DNA of 64,000 nt from assembly GCF_000971295.1 (NCBI RefSeq), contig NZ_LANJ01000046.1:1-64000 (forward strand), given 5' to 3'. Both the position numbers and the translations under genes were made by a program. The notes under the pieces were generated by a model. It was not told the DNA's origin, searched no databases, and worked only from the letters and a program-made list of their open reading frames with translations. Origin of the DNA: Devosia epidermidihirudinis. GTDB taxonomy: Bacteria > Pseudomonadota > Alphaproteobacteria > Rhizobiales > Devosiaceae. Of this stretch, positions 36,175-46,899 are shown one piece after another (position 1 is the first letter of the stretch; each line of letters opens with the position of its first letter).

Positions 36175-39114
36175 ATGACGTCATCAGTATTGCTCACCCT
36201 TGTCGTGCTTCTTCCGTTCCTGGCCAGCCTTGTGGCGGCTGTTCTTCCTTCGAACGCGCGGAACGCGGAGGCGTGGTTAGCCGGTACTGTGGCTGTCGTC
36301 GGTCTTGCCGTGATGGTCTGGCTCTATCCCCAGATCGCCAATGGCGGCGTTGTGCGCCACGAAATCGAGTGGATTCCCTCCCTTGGCCTCAACCTGATCA
36401 TCCGCATGGATGGTTTTGCATGGCTGTTTGGCGTGCTGGTCACCGGCGTTGGTTTCCTCGTCGTGCTTTATGCGCGCTATTACATGTCGCCCAAGGACCC
36501 GGTGCCGCGCTTTTTTGCGTTTTTCCTGGCGTTTATGGGCTCGATGCTCGGGCTGGTGCTGTCCGGCAATATCATCCAGATGGTCATCTTCTGGGAACTG
36601 ACCTCGGTCACCTCGTTCCTGTTGATCGGCTATTGGTTCCACCTCGCCCAGGCGCGCGACGGCGCGCGTATGGCGCTGACGGTGACCGGCCTGGGTGGGC
36701 TTGGCCTTTTGATCGGCATGATGATCGTTGGTCATATCGTTGGCAGCTATGATCTCGATGTCGTGCTGGCCTCGGGCGATGCGATCCGCGAAAGCGGGCT
36801 CTATCTGCCGGCCCTGCTGCTGGTGCTGCTGGGCGCGCTGACCAAGTCGGCGCAGTTCCCGTTCCACTTCTGGTTGCCGCACGCGATGTCGGCGCCAACC
36901 CCGGTTTCGGCCTATCTGCACTCGGCCACCATGGTGAAGGCAGGCGTGTTCCTGCTGGTCCGCTTCTGGCCCGTCATGGCTGGCACCGATGCCTGGTTCT
37001 GGATCGTCACTTTTGCTGGATTGGCCACCCTCATCTTCGGGGCCTATGCGGCTATCTTCCAGACAGACCTCAAGGGTCTGCTCGCCTATTCGACCATCAG
37101 CCATCTCGGCCTGATCACCACGCTTTTGGGCATGTCGAGCCCGCTGGCAACGGTTGCCGCGATCTTCCACATCGCCAACCACGCCACCTTCAAGGCCTCG
37201 CTGTTCATGGCCGCCGGTATCATCGACCACGAAACCGGCACGCGAGATATTCGAAGGCTCAGTGGGCTCTTCAAATTCATGCCGTTCACGGCCACGCTCG
37301 CCATGGTGGCCAGCGCGGCCATGGCTGGCGTACCGCTACTCAACGGTTTCCTGTCCAAGGAAATGTTCTTCGCCGAAACCGCGCTGCGCGACGCGAACCC
37401 CTTCGTCAACTTCGCCCTGCCAGTCGGCGCAACGCTCGCCAGCATGTTTGCGGTGGTCTATTCGCTGCGCTTCGTGCACGGCGTTTTCTTCGGGCCTCCG
37501 CCTGAAGGGCTGACCAAGGTCCCCCATGAGCCACCCGCGCTGATGCGCCGCCCGATCGAAATCCTCGTGCTGCTCTGCCTGCTCGTCGGTATCATTCCGG
37601 GCATCACCATCGCGCCCTATCTGGCTGCCGCTGTCGTGTCCGTCACCGGTCCCGAAACGCCCTATTACAGCCTCTCGGTCTGGCACGGTTTCAACTTCGC
37701 GCTGGCCATGAGCGGCGTGGCGCTGGTTGGTGGCGTGCTGCTTTACTGGGCGCTCTATGGTTACCTCAACAAGGGTATCGAAGGGCCGCCAGTCATTCGC
37801 CGTCTGCAGGGCAAGCGCATTTTCGAGCGTATCATGCTGACGATCACGTCCAAGTGGGCGCGCCGGCTTGAGAGCCTGCTCGGCACGCGCCGTCTGCAGC
37901 CCCAGCTGTTCCTGCTGTTCTTCCTTGCTGTTGCCGCTGCCTTTGCCGTTCTGGCAGGCCGTTTGGGCACGGTTGATCTTTCGCTCGCCGGTTTTGATCC
38001 AGCCTTCGCGCTGATCTGGGCTGTCGGCGTGGTCTGCGCCGTGGGCGCTGCCCATCAGGCCAAGTTCCATCGCCTGTTCTCGCTGGTGTTGCTGGGCGGT
38101 ACGGGCATTGTTACCTGCATCACCTTTGTCTGGCTTTCCGCACCTGATCTTGCAATCACCCAGCTGCTGGTTGAAATCGTCACCACCGTGCTGATCCTGC
38201 TCGGCCTGCGCTGGCTGCCAAAGCGCGTGCAGGGCATGAACGACGAAGCGCTAATCCAGCGCGCCTTCATCCGTCGCTATCGCGATCTGGCGCTGGCGGG
38301 CATTGCCGGCCTCGGCATGGCGGTGGTGGCCTATGCGGTCATGACCCGCCAGATCCCCGATGGTATCTCGCGCTTCTTCGTCGAAAACGCCTATAGCCTT
38401 GGCGGCGGCACCAACGTCGTCAACGTCATGCTGGTCGACTTCCGTGCCTTCGATACGCTGGGCGAAATCACCGTGCTGGGCATTGTTGCGTTGACGGTCT
38501 TTGCGGTGCTGCGTCGCTTCCGCCCGGCTGCTGACTCCATTGAAAAGCCGGAACAGCAGAAGATCCAGAACGCCTTTGACGAACGCGTCGCCGAGCGCAA
38601 TCCCGGTGACACCGTCAATGAATATCTGATGATCCCTGCGGTCATCATGCAGTGGATGTTCCCTGTTATCATCGTGCTGTCGCTGCACCTGTTCCTGCGC
38701 GGCCACGATCAGCCCGGTGGCGGCTTTGCCGCCGGTATCGTGATGTCGATTGGCTTTATCCTGCAGTACATGGCCGGCGGCACCCGCTGGGTCGAAGAGC
38801 GCTTGCGCATTCTGCCCGTCAAGTGGATCGGCACGGGTCTGTTGACCGCGCTGCTGGTGGGCGTCGTCGCCCAGCTGCTGGGCTATCCGTTCATGACTAC
38901 CGGCTTCCAATACGCCGAGATTCCGTTCATCGGCAAAGTGCCGATGGCCAGCGCGCTGATCTTTGATCTGGGTGTGTTCGGCCTCGTCGTTGGCGCCACG
39001 GTGCTCATCCTGATCGCGCTGGCTCACCAATCGGTCCGCTCGCCCAAGGTGGCGCGTCGGCCCGTGGTCAAGGTGCCCGAAGTTGCACCCGACGCACCGG
39101 TGGAGACACGCTGA
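36175..39114 (+). CDS. mrpA: Mrp/Pha cation:proton antiporter, fused A and B subunits
   Basis: 979 aa from ATG 36175. Residues 1 to about 520 are the NuoL-like MrpA core, with the helix Glu in FWELTSVTSFLL and the helix Lys in LTKSAQFPFHFWLPHAM. A DUF4040-type region follows (about 600-780), and the last 170 residues are MrpB (PGDTVNEYLMIPAVIMQ, LRGHDQPGGGFAAG). About 25 membrane helices are expected. Mrp complexes exchange Na+ or K+ for protons and give alkali and salt tolerance; the A-B fusion is usual in rhizobial Pha systems. First gene of six with 1-4 base overlaps or one-base gaps. Confidence 0.95.
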   Translation: MTSSVLLTLVVLLPFLASLVAAVLPSNARNAEAWLAGTVAVVGLAVMVWLYPQIANGGVVRHEIEWIPSLGLNLIIRMDGFAWLFGVLVTGVGFLVVLYARYYMSPKDPVPRFFAFFLAFMGSMLGLVLSGNIIQMVIFWELTSVTSFLLIGYWFHLAQARDGARMALTVTGLGGLGLLIGMMIVGHIVGSYDLDVVLASGDAIRESGLYLPALLLVLLGALTKSAQFPFHFWLPHAMSAPTPVSAYLHSATMVKAGVFLLVRFWPVMAGTDAWFWIVTFAGLATLIFGAYAAIFQTDLKGLLAYSTISHLGLITTLLGMSSPLATVAAIFHIANHATFKASLFMAAGIIDHETGTRDIRRLSGLFKFMPFTATLAMVASAAMAGVPLLNGFLSKEMFFAETALRDANPFVNFALPVGATLASMFAVVYSLRFVHGVFFGPPPEGLTKVPHEPPALMRRPIEILVLLCLLVGIIPGITIAPYLAAAVVSVTGPETPYYSLSVWHGFNFALAMSGVALVGGVLLYWALYGYLNKGIEGPPVIRRLQGKRIFERIMLTITSKWARRLESLLGTRRLQPQLFLLFFLAVAAAFAVLAGRLGTVDLSLAGFDPAFALIWAVGVVCAVGAAHQAKFHRLFSLVLLGGTGIVTCITFVWLSAPDLAITQLLVEIVTTVLILLGLRWLPKRVQGMNDEALIQRAFIRRYRDLALAGIAGLGMAVVAYAVMTRQIPDGISRFFVENAYSLGGGTNVVNVMLVDFRAFDTLGEITVLGIVALTVFAVLRRFRPAADSIEKPEQQKIQNAFDERVAERNPGDTVNEYLMIPAVIMQWMFPVIIVLSLHLFLRGHDQPGGGFAAGIVMSIGFILQYMAGGTRWVEERLRILPVKWIGTGLLTALLVGVVAQLLGYPFMTTGFQYAEIPFIGKVPMASALIFDLGVFGLVVGATVLILIALAHQSVRSPKVARRPVVKVPEVAPDAPVETR

Positions 39115-39449
39115 TGGAAATCATTCTGGCTATCGCCATCGGCGTTCTGTGCAGCTGCGGTGTCTTTCTAATGCTGCGTCCGCGTACCTTCCAGGTCATT
39201 ATCGGCCTGTCGCTGCTGTCTTATGCGGTCAATCTGTTCATCTTCGCCATGGGCAGGCTGACTGTGGGCGGCGTGCCGGTCATCAGTCACGGCGATATCG
39301 ACCCCTCTCACTATGCCGACCCGGTGCCCCAGGCACTGGTGCTGACTGCCATCGTCATCGGCTTTGCCATGACAGCGCTGTTCCTCGTCGTCCTGCTGGC
39401 GGCTCGCGGCCTGACCGGTACCGACCACGTCGATGGACGGGAGCGCTAG
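39114..39449 (+). CDS. mrpC: Mrp antiporter subunit C
   Basis: 111 aa NuoK-like protein with three membrane helices. Seen: GVFLMLRPRTFQVIIGLSLL, SYAVNLFIFAMGRL and the strongly conserved HYADPVPQALVLTAIVIGFA (20 residues). It shares one base with the end of mrpAB and is followed by mrpD after a single base. Confidence 0.95.
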   Translation: MEIILAIAIGVLCSCGVFLMLRPRTFQVIIGLSLLSYAVNLFIFAMGRLTVGGVPVISHGDIDPSHYADPVPQALVLTAIVIGFAMTALFLVVLLAARGLTGTDHVDGRER

Positions 39450-39450
39450 A

Positions 39451-41082
39451 ATGAATTCTCTGATGGATCACCTGATCATCCTGCCCATCCTGTTGCCTAT
39501 GGCGACTGGTGCATTCCTGCTGATGTTTGACGATCGCCAGCGCACTGCCAAGGCGCTGATCAACGTCACCTCGACCTTCATGTTGCTGGTCATCGCCGTC
39601 TTTATGGTGATGCAGGCGTCGACACAGGGCCCCGAGGGCGCGGCTGTTGCCAGCTATGCCGTCGGCAACTGGCCGGTCCCGTTTGGCATCGTGCTGGTGG
39701 CAGATCGCCTGTCGGCCATGATGGTGCTGCTGACGGCCATTCTCGGCGTGTCCGCGCTGATGTACTCGCTGGCCCGCTGGCACGCCGCAGGTCCAAGCTT
39801 CCACAGCCTGTTCCAGTTCCTGCTGATGGGCCTGTGCGGGGCGTTCCTCACCGGCGACGTGTTCAACCTCTTCGTGTTTTTCGAAGTCATGTTGGCCGCA
39901 TCCTACGGCCTGATGCTGCATGGCCTGGGCAGTGCGCGCGTCAAGGCGGGTCTGCACTATATCGCTGTCAACCTGGCTGCCTCGTTCCTGTTCCTCATTG
40001 GTGCCTCGCTGATCTATGGCGTCACCGGCACGCTCAATATGGCCGATCTGGCCGCCAAGGTTGCCATGATCCCCGAGGCGGATCGCGGTCTGCTTGAGGC
40101 GGGCGCAGCCATTTTGGGTCTCGCCTTCCTGCTCAAGGCCGGCATGTGGCCGCTCGGCTTCTGGCTGCCCACCACCTATGCCGCCGCCAGCGCTCCCGTG
40201 GCCGCTGTCTTTGCCATCATGACCAAGGTCGGCATTTACGCCGTGCTGCGTATCTCGACGCTCGCCTTCGGCGCCGACGCCGGTGCATCTGCCGAATTCG
40301 GCCAGACCGTGCTGCTTGTCGGCGGCATGGCCAGCATCGCCTTTGGCGCTATCGGCGTTCTGGCATCGCAGACCACAGCGCGCCTCGCTGGCTATTGTGT
40401 GCTGGTGTCCTCCGGCACGCTGCTCGGCGCCATCGGCATGGGCAATGCCGGCGTCACCAGCGGCGCTCTCTACTATCTCGTGGTCTCCACCCTCGCGATC
40501 AGCGCCTTCTTCCTTCTGGTCGAACTGCTGGACCGCGTTCGTGCTGAAGGCGCCCACGTTCTCGCCATCACGCTCGAAGCCTATGGTGACGACGAGGAAG
40601 AGGCCGAAGAAGAAGTTGGCGTCGCCATTCCCGGCGCGCTGGCCATGCTCAGCATCAGCTTTGGCCTCTGCGTCCTGCTGCTGGCGGGTCTGCCGCCACT
40701 GGCCGGGTTCCTGGCCAAGTTCTCGATCATCTCGGCCATGGTCAACCCTGATGGGCTGACCGAAGCGACCCCGATTGGCGCCGCCTCCTGGTGGATGGCC
40801 GGGCTGATGATCTTCTCGGGCTTTTCGGCGCTGATCTCGCTGACCCGTACCGGCATCAACACCTTCTGGGTGACGATGGCCGAACGCCCAGCGCCCGTCC
40901 GTGTGATTGAAATGGCCCCGGTGATCCTGCTGCTCAGCCTGACCGTTGCCCTGACCATCCTGGCCGGTCCCGCCATGGATTACATGCACGCTCTGGCCGA
41001 TACGCTCTATGCCTCGGCCGATCAGGTCAGCCAGGTTCTGGCCACGCCCTTGGTTGTCGACACTGTGGCGGGGGCGCACTGA
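39451..41082 (+). CDS. mrpD: Mrp antiporter subunit D
   Basis: 543 aa from ATG 39451 with GGGAGCG upstream (ATG 39463 also possible). NuoM/N-like antiporter subunit with the helix Glu in FVFFEVMLAASYGLML and the helix Lys in LLKAGMWPLGFWLPTTY. About 14 membrane helices. An acidic cytoplasmic loop (DDEEEAEEEV near residue 390) is conspicuous. It forms the second ion channel of the complex with MrpA. Confidence 0.95.
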   Translation: MNSLMDHLIILPILLPMATGAFLLMFDDRQRTAKALINVTSTFMLLVIAVFMVMQASTQGPEGAAVASYAVGNWPVPFGIVLVADRLSAMMVLLTAILGVSALMYSLARWHAAGPSFHSLFQFLLMGLCGAFLTGDVFNLFVFFEVMLAASYGLMLHGLGSARVKAGLHYIAVNLAASFLFLIGASLIYGVTGTLNMADLAAKVAMIPEADRGLLEAGAAILGLAFLLKAGMWPLGFWLPTTYAAASAPVAAVFAIMTKVGIYAVLRISTLAFGADAGASAEFGQTVLLVGGMASIAFGAIGVLASQTTARLAGYCVLVSSGTLLGAIGMGNAGVTSGALYYLVVSTLAISAFFLLVELLDRVRAEGAHVLAITLEAYGDDEEEAEEEVGVAIPGALAMLSISFGLCVLLLAGLPPLAGFLAKFSIISAMVNPDGLTEATPIGAASWWMAGLMIFSGFSALISLTRTGINTFWVTMAERPAPVRVIEMAPVILLLSLTVALTILAGPAMDYMHALADTLYASADQVSQVLATPLVVDTVAGAH

Positions 41083-41570
41083 TGAGCAAAATCCTTCCCT
41101 ATCCGCTGCTGTCGCTGTTCCTTTTGGTCATGTGGTTGCTGCTGCAGCAATCCGTCGGCCTCGGCCATATCCTGCTCGGTGCGCTCATCGCCATTCTGGC
41201 GGGTCGTGCCATGGCGGCCCTGCAGCCCGAGCGGCCTCGCATCCGCAAGATCGGCAAGATTGTTGAGCTGATCTGGTTGGTGTCGCTGGATATCCTGCGC
41301 TCAAACATCGCCGTTGCCCGCCTTGTCATCGCCGGCAAGCGCCGCGATACGACGTCCGGCTTCCTGGTGCTGCCGCTCGAGCTGCGCGACCGCTCGGCTC
41401 TGGCCGTGCTGGCCTGTATCATTACGGCAACGCCCGGCAGCGCCTGGCTGGAATATGATGCCGCCCGCGGTTCGGTTCTAATCCACGTCCTCGATCTGGT
41501 CGACGAACAGGCCTGGGTCGACATCATCAAGAACACCTATGAGCGCCTGTTGCTGGAGATCTTCCAATGA
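41082..41570 (+). CDS. mrpE: Mrp antiporter subunit E
   Basis: 162 aa. Two or three N-terminal helices (LLSLFLLVMWLLLQQSVGLG) then a soluble tail with TTSGFLVLPLELRD, ITATPGSAWLEYD and HVLDLVDEQAWVDIIKNTYE, the standard MrpE layout. Overlaps mrpD by one base and mrpF by four. Confidence 0.95.
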   Translation: MSKILPYPLLSLFLLVMWLLLQQSVGLGHILLGALIAILAGRAMAALQPERPRIRKIGKIVELIWLVSLDILRSNIAVARLVIAGKRRDTTSGFLVLPLELRDRSALAVLACIITATPGSAWLEYDAARGSVLIHVLDLVDEQAWVDIIKNTYERLLLEIFQ

Positions 41571-41848
41571 GCTCAGACATTCTCCATTGGTCCTTGCTGA
41601 TCTCTCAGGTGCTGCTGGCGCTCGCCATGGTGGCCGCCGCCACCCGCATGATCCGCGGCCCGCGCGCGCAGGATCGTATCCTCGGGCTCGACGCCTTCTA
41701 TGTCGCAGCCATGCTGATGCTTGTGCTGTTCGGCATTCGCATTGGCTCGTCGGTCTATTTTGAGGTGGCCCTGGTCATCGGCATTCTTGGCTTTGTCGGC
41801 ACTGTGGCACTCGCCAAATTCCTCATGCGCGGCGAGGTGATCGAATGA
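41567..41848 (+). CDS. mrpF: Mrp antiporter subunit F
   Basis: 93 aa, three membrane helices. The conserved motif IRGPRAQDRILGLDAFYV follows helix 1; YFEVALVIGILGFVGTVALA forms helix 3. Starts in the ATGA overlap with mrpE and ends in an ATGA overlap with mrpG. Confidence 0.95.
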   Translation: MSSDILHWSLLISQVLLALAMVAAATRMIRGPRAQDRILGLDAFYVAAMLMLVLFGIRIGSSVYFEVALVIGILGFVGTVALAKFLMRGEVIE

Positions 41849-42240
41849 TGGATATTCCAGTCTGGCTCGCCATTATAGTTGGCCTGCTGTCGCTGATTGG
41901 TGCGGTTCTGACGCTGCTCGGCTGCCTCGGCCTTGCGCGCTTTGATAGCTTCTACGAGCGCATCCACGCGCCAACCCTGGGCACCAGCTTTGGCAGCATC
42001 GCTGTGCTGCTGGCGTCCATCCTGTATTTCTCGGTGTCCGGCCAGCGCTTCGCTGCCCATGAGATCATCATCCTGATTTTCGTGTCGGTCACCACCCCGG
42101 TCACCATGATGCTCCTCGCCCGCGCCGCCCTTTACCGCGACCGCGCCGAAGGCAATGCCATCGTGCCCCGCTCCGCCGGAGACGCCCTGGAAAACGCCGC
42201 CGCTGGCGACGACATCCCGCAACCATCCTCGCCCCAATAA
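41845..42240 (+). CDS. mrpG: Mrp antiporter subunit G
   Basis: 131 aa, three helices. The MrpG signature GLARFDSFYERIHAPTLGTS is present, as is HEIIILIFVSVTTPVTMMLL. The C-terminal 40 residues (GNAIVPRSAGDALENAAAGDD) form a soluble tail. Last gene of the Mrp operon; a 79-base gap leads to the UDP-glucose dehydrogenase on the same strand, with no clear terminator. Confidence 0.95.
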   Translation: MMDIPVWLAIIVGLLSLIGAVLTLLGCLGLARFDSFYERIHAPTLGTSFGSIAVLLASILYFSVSGQRFAAHEIIILIFVSVTTPVTMMLLARAALYRDRAEGNAIVPRSAGDALENAAAGDDIPQPSSPQ

Positions 42241-42319
42241 CCGACCCGTTTGCGCTTTGCCCAATTGGGTGTCAGCGTAGCGCAGGGCGGCATGCGCTGC
42301 TTTTCGGGAGAATGTCGCG

Positions 42320-43672
42320 ATGAACGTCACCGTCTTTGGCACGGGCTATGTGGGCCTTGTCACCGGCGCATGCCTGGCGGACGTTGGCCATCGCGTCCTC
42401 TGCGTCGATATCGATGCGGGCAAGGTCGACCGGCTCAACAAGGGCGACGTGCCGATCCGCGAACCGGGCCTCGACGCGCTCGTGGCGCGCAACCTCGCCG
42501 CGGGCACGATTGCGTTCAGCACCGATGCCGCAAAAGGCGTCGCCCATGCAGATCTTCTGTTCATCGCGGTCGGTACGCCACCCGATGAGGATGGCTCGGC
42601 AGACCTGCAATATGTGCTGTCTGTCGCCCAGACCATTGGCGAGGCCATGACCAATCGCAAGGTGGTTGCCGTCAAGTCGACCGTGCCTGTCGGCACCAGC
42701 GACAAGGTCGGCGAACGCATCGCAACGGTCCTCGCTGCGCGGCAGTCAACCTTGCAATGCGATCTCGTATCGAACCCGGAATTCCTCAAGGAAGGCGCCG
42801 CGGTCAGTGATTTCCTTAAGCCTGACCGTATCATTGTCGGCACGGCCAGCCAGCGGGCGCGCGAGGTGATGAAGGAGCTTTACGAGCCCTTCAATCGCAG
42901 CAACGATCGCACGCTCTATATGGACGTGCGCTCGGCCGAGCTGACGAAATATGCGGCCAATGCCATGCTCGCCACCAAGATCAGCTTCATCAACGAGATC
43001 GCCAATCTGGCCGAACGGCTGGGGGCAGACATCGAGGAAGTGCGCCGTGGCATCGGTGCTGATCCGCGCATCGGCTATCACTTCATTTATCCGGGCATGG
43101 GCTATGGCGGCTCCTGCTTTCCCAAGGACGTGCAGGCACTCGGACGCACCGCAACTGACGTTGGTTACGACTCGCCCCTGATCGCCGCTGTGGAAGCCGT
43201 CAACAATCGCCAGAAACACGCGCTGTTTGAAAAGCTGGCTACTCATTTTGGTGGCGCCGCGGCGCTCAAGGGCAAGCGCATCGCCGTCTGGGGATTGGCG
43301 TTCAAACCCAATACCGACGACATGCGCGAGGCCCCTGCGCGGGTGTTTATCGAAGCGCTCTGGTCTGCGGGCGCGGCAGCGACTGTGTTCGATCCCGTCG
43401 CGATGGACGAGATGGCGCGGATCTATGGCTCGCGCGCCGACCTCACCTTTGCAGCCGATAAATACGCTGCTCTCAATGGCGCCGATGCCCTCGCGATCTG
43501 CACCGAGTGGCAGCAGTTCCGCGCACCCGATTTCGCTGGGATGGCCGAGCGGATGCCGTCCCGCCTGATTGTCGATGGCCGCAATATCTATTCGCCCGAG
43601 CGCCTCAGCCGCGACGGTTGGACCTATCTGAGCATCGGCCGCGCGCCCGCCTATCCGGACACAGCATCATGA
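42320..43672 (+). CDS. ugd: UDP-glucose 6-dehydrogenase
   Basis: 450 aa. Oxidises UDP-glucose twice with NAD+ to UDP-glucuronate in the cytosol, feeding exopolysaccharide and lipid A sugars. N-terminal NAD motif [18 protein letters not shown] (7-24), [17 protein letters not shown] near 155-171, and catalytic Cys266 in [10 protein letters not shown] are intact. ATG 42320 has GGGAG upstream. Its end overlaps the epimerase start by four bases. Confidence 0.95.
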   Translation: MNVTVFGTGYVGLVTGACLADVGHRVLCVDIDAGKVDRLNKGDVPIREPGLDALVARNLAAGTIAFSTDAAKGVAHADLLFIAVGTPPDEDGSADLQYVLSVAQTIGEAMTNRKVVAVKSTVPVGTSDKVGERIATVLAARQSTLQCDLVSNPEFLKEGAAVSDFLKPDRIIVGTASQRAREVMKELYEPFNRSNDRTLYMDVRSAELTKYAANAMLATKISFINEIANLAERLGADIEEVRRGIGADPRIGYHFIYPGMGYGGSCFPKDVQALGRTATDVGYDSPLIAAVEAVNNRQKHALFEKLATHFGGAAALKGKRIAVWGLAFKPNTDDMREAPARVFIEALWSAGAAATVFDPVAMDEMARIYGSRADLTFAADKYAALNGADALAICTEWQQFRAPDFAGMAERMPSRLIVDGRNIYSPERLSRDGWTYLSIGRAPAYPDTAS

Positions 43673-44709
43673 AAGTCCTCGTCACTGGCAGCGCCGGGTT
43701 TATTGGGTTTCATGTTGCGCGGCGGTTGATCGAGCGTGGCGATGAGGTGGTCGGGTTTGATGTGGTCAACAACTACTATGACCCGGCGCTGAAGGAAGCG
43801 CGCCTGGCGCAGCTGGATGCACTCGCCGCCGAGCAGGGCGCAAGCTACAGTTTTATCCGGGCTGACATTGCCGATCAGGCCGCAGTCGATACGGTTTTTG
43901 CCGATCACGGGTTTGACCGGGTGATCCACCTGGCCGCCCAAGCAGGAGTCCGCTACAGCCTCGAAAACCCGCGCGCCTATGTGGCGTCCAACATTGTTGG
44001 CTTCACCAATATTCTTGAGGCCTGCCGCCACCACCAGACGGGCCACCTGGTCTATGCCTCGACCTCGTCGGTTTATGGCGCCAACACCAAGATGCCGTTT
44101 TCCGAGCATGATGGCGCCGACCACCCCCTGCAGTTCTATGCCGCCACCAAGCGCGCCAATGAACTTATGGCCCATTCCTATAGCCATCTGTTCGGGTTGC
44201 CGACGACGGGTCTACGGTTCTTTACCGTTTATGGGCCCTGGGGCCGGCCCGACATGTCGCCCTTCAAATTCGCCAAGGCGATTACCGAAGGCAAACCCAT
44301 CGATGTGTTCAATCACGGCAACCACAGCCGCGACTTCACCTATGTCGACGATATCGTTGAAGGCCTGATCCGCGCGTCGGATGCGCCTGCTGCAGCCAAC
44401 CCCGATTGGGACGCGGCCCATCCCGACCCCGCCACGTCGAACGCGCCGTTCCGCATCTTCAACATCGGCAATTCCAACCCGGTAAAGCTGGCCGACTATA
44501 TCGAGGCGCTCGAAACGGCCTTGGGCAAACAGGCGATCCGCAACCTGCTGCCGCTACAGCCGGGCGATGTGCCTGACACCTTCTCGGACACGTCGGAGCT
44601 GACCCGCGCCACGGGTTATGCGCCCCAAACCTCAGTTCAGGATGGCGTAGCGGCCTTTGTGAAATGGTATCTGGCGTTCTATGCGCCCAAGGGGGGCGCA
44701 ACGCCCTAG
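43669..44709 (+). CDS. NAD-dependent epimerase, UDP-glucuronate 4-epimerase-like
   Basis: 346 aa from ATG 43669 in an ATGA overlap with ugd. Extended SDR fold: TGSAGFIG (6-13), catalytic Ser/Thr in YASTSSVYG, Tyr157 and Lys161 (YAATK). The [14 protein letters not shown] segment after the first Rossmann helix, [15 protein letters not shown] and [13 protein letters not shown] mark the UDP-glucuronate epimerase group. With Ugd directly upstream it would give UDP-galacturonate from UDP-glucose in two steps. Product use is unknown, since no glycosyltransferase adjoins. Confidence 0.92.
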   Translation: MKVLVTGSAGFIGFHVARRLIERGDEVVGFDVVNNYYDPALKEARLAQLDALAAEQGASYSFIRADIADQAAVDTVFADHGFDRVIHLAAQAGVRYSLENPRAYVASNIVGFTNILEACRHHQTGHLVYASTSSVYGANTKMPFSEHDGADHPLQFYAATKRANELMAHSYSHLFGLPTTGLRFFTVYGPWGRPDMSPFKFAKAITEGKPIDVFNHGNHSRDFTYVDDIVEGLIRASDAPAAANPDWDAAHPDPATSNAPFRIFNIGNSNPVKLADYIEALETALGKQAIRNLLPLQPGDVPDTFSDTSELTRATGYAPQTSVQDGVAAFVKWYLAFYAPKGGATP

Positions 44710-44828
44710 ACATTGAAGCGTCCCCACCCAGCTGGCGAAGTTTTTTCAGTCCCGCCCAAAGGATCTCTGCCTTGCTGTCGTCTCATAGACGATGACACTT
44801 CTGCACATCGGCGAGATGGGATTGAAAA

Positions 44829-46889
44829 ATGAGTGATTGCACAGACCTGACCACCACAGTGATGGCCCCGCGCCTGCGCGGTGGCATGACCACAATCTCG
44901 CTGCGCGCGGCGCTGCTGGGCGCATCGGTCGCGCTTCTCGCCCCGATCGGGCTGGCTGTCGCCGCCGATGGCTCCGGCTATCGCATCGAAGCGGTGACGC
45001 TGTCGGCGGGCGGCCTTGCAGAAATCCGGCGCGGCGTGCAGGTCGATGGTGCCTCCGATCTTGGTTTTGACGTGCCGCTCGATCAGGTCAGTGACATCCT
45101 CAAGAGCCTGCTTGTCTATGATGCCGCTGGTGGCGTCGCCTCCATCCGGCTCGATGGCCCCTCGCCAGTGGAAGAGACCTTCCGCGGCCTGCCATTCACG
45201 CCCGAAGACATGAACGGCCTTCCAAGCCTGCTCAAAACCCTTCAGGGGACCTCGGTGCGCGTCACCTCAGGGGGGCGCACCGTCGAGGGCATGGTCATGG
45301 GCGTGGCCGAAGACAGCCAGCCCGCCAAGGATGACAGCGAGCGTGGCCAACTGCTCTCCGTTATGACCGCAGAGGGGCAGATCGCTGTGCTGCGTCTGCG
45401 CTCCGATACCCAGCTCGACATTCTCGATGTGGCAATGCGCGACAAGCTGCGTGCGGCCGCCACCGTCAGCGGCAAAAGCCGTGTCGAAGACATGCGGACC
45501 ATCAATGTTGGGCTGGAGGGTACTGGGGAACGCGATGTGTTCCTTGACTATGTCGTGCCCGCGCCGATCTGGAAAACGGCCTATCGCCTGATGCTCGATG
45601 CCGATGGCAAGGCGCGCTTGCAGGCATGGGCGGTCATTGAAAACGCCACCGGCGAAGACTGGTCCAACGTTGCAATCACTCTGTCTTCGGGCGCACCGGT
45701 GACCCTGTCGCAGCGACTATACGAACGCTATTGGCATGAGCGGCAGGACGTGCCCGTTCTCGCACAATCCGTCATGGCGCCGCCACCCGATCTCTACAAA
45801 GGCGGCGCGGTTGATGAACGCTCCCGCCTCGCCAATCAGGACATGGCCTACGAAATGATGGCCGTTCCGGCCCAGGCGGTTTATGCGCCAGCGCCCATTT
45901 CCATGTCGCCCTCGGCTCCCGTGGCGCAAGCCACCGCGTCCGATGGCCAGACGGCGGCGATCTATCGCCTGCCCATGCCAGTCGACCTCGGCGCCGGGCA
46001 GACCCTGTCCGTGCCCTATATCGACACCACTCTCGATGCCGAACGCATCGCAATTTTCTATCCAGATCGCGGCGACACTCACCCCATTTCAGCGCTGAAG
46101 CTGGAAAACGCCACCGGCACCAGCCTGCCGCCCGGCATTGTCACGGTCTACGCGCCGCAGGAAGAAGGCTATGCCGGCGACGCGCAGTTGATGGGCGTGC
46201 CGAGCGCGGAAAGCCGTATCCTCAGCTTTGCTGCCGACCGCAAGGTGGAGGTGACCACCGAGCGCGGCAATGAGCAGACCAGCTATCGCGCCACGATTGC
46301 CAATGGCGTGCTGCGCATCATCAGCACCACGCGGGCCGACACCACCTATACGATCAAGGGTGCGCCAGACGCGTCGCGCACGGTGATTATCGAGCATCCC
46401 CGTCTCGACGGCTGGACATTCACGTCGGACGCGCTCGATGAAGATACCCCGACCAATTATCGCCTGCGCGCCGAGGTCGAGGCGGGTGGCACTGCGACGG
46501 TCAAAGCCAGCATTGAGCGTACCAATAGTGACGAGGTGGCGCTGATCGACGCCGATCCATCAACGCTGCTCTATTGGTCGAACCAGGTGGGCAACGCCAA
46601 GACCACCGCCGCGCTCGATAGCCTGACCAAGTTGCGCAGCGAGCTTGCCAAGCGCGAGCAGGCTTTGGGCGATATCGTGCAGCAACTCTACGACACCACG
46701 GCCGCGCAGTCCCGTGTTCGCGAAAATCTCGCGGCGGTGCCCAGCGACAGCACCTTGGCCCAGCGCTACATTTCCATGCTCGAGCAGCAGGAAGACCAGA
46801 TTGCGGCGCTGGAGATGCAGCGCCGGGAGGCCGAAAAGGCCCTGAGCGATGAACGCGACGCCTTCGCCAAGGCGGTGCAGGCACTGTAA
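44829..46889 (+). CDS. Exported DUF4139 domain protein
   Basis: 686 aa from ATG 44829 (GGGAT upstream); starts at codons 12 or 20 are also possible and would give a more ordinary signal peptide. A hydrophobic segment at about 23-46 (RAALLGASVALLAPIGLAVA) precedes the mature protein. The central region (GERDVFLDYVVPAPIWKTAY, QAWAVIENATGEDWSNVAI) matches DUF4139. The last 90 residues are charged and probably coiled coil (LRSELAKREQALGDI, MLEQQEDQIAALEMQRREAE). It has no known activity. It is monocistronic and ends before a strong hairpin. Confidence 0.82.
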   Translation: MSDCTDLTTTVMAPRLRGGMTTISLRAALLGASVALLAPIGLAVAADGSGYRIEAVTLSAGGLAEIRRGVQVDGASDLGFDVPLDQVSDILKSLLVYDAAGGVASIRLDGPSPVEETFRGLPFTPEDMNGLPSLLKTLQGTSVRVTSGGRTVEGMVMGVAEDSQPAKDDSERGQLLSVMTAEGQIAVLRLRSDTQLDILDVAMRDKLRAAATVSGKSRVEDMRTINVGLEGTGERDVFLDYVVPAPIWKTAYRLMLDADGKARLQAWAVIENATGEDWSNVAITLSSGAPVTLSQRLYERYWHERQDVPVLAQSVMAPPPDLYKGGAVDERSRLANQDMAYEMMAVPAQAVYAPAPISMSPSAPVAQATASDGQTAAIYRLPMPVDLGAGQTLSVPYIDTTLDAERIAIFYPDRGDTHPISALKLENATGTSLPPGIVTVYAPQEEGYAGDAQLMGVPSAESRILSFAADRKVEVTTERGNEQTSYRATIANGVLRIISTTRADTTYTIKGAPDASRTVIIEHPRLDGWTFTSDALDEDTPTNYRLRAEVEAGGTATVKASIERTNSDEVALIDADPSTLLYWSNQVGNAKTTAALDSLTKLRSELAKREQALGDIVQQLYDTTAAQSRVRENLAAVPSDSTLAQRYISMLEQQEDQIAALEMQRREAEKALSDERDAFAKAVQAL

Positions 46890-46899
46890 GAACCGTTCC

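Noticed and set aside
39355..41079. Minus-strand frame of about 570 codons opposite mrpD
   Set aside because: Composed mostly of His, Gln, Gly and Asp, typical of antisense to a membrane-protein gene; mrpD is certain.
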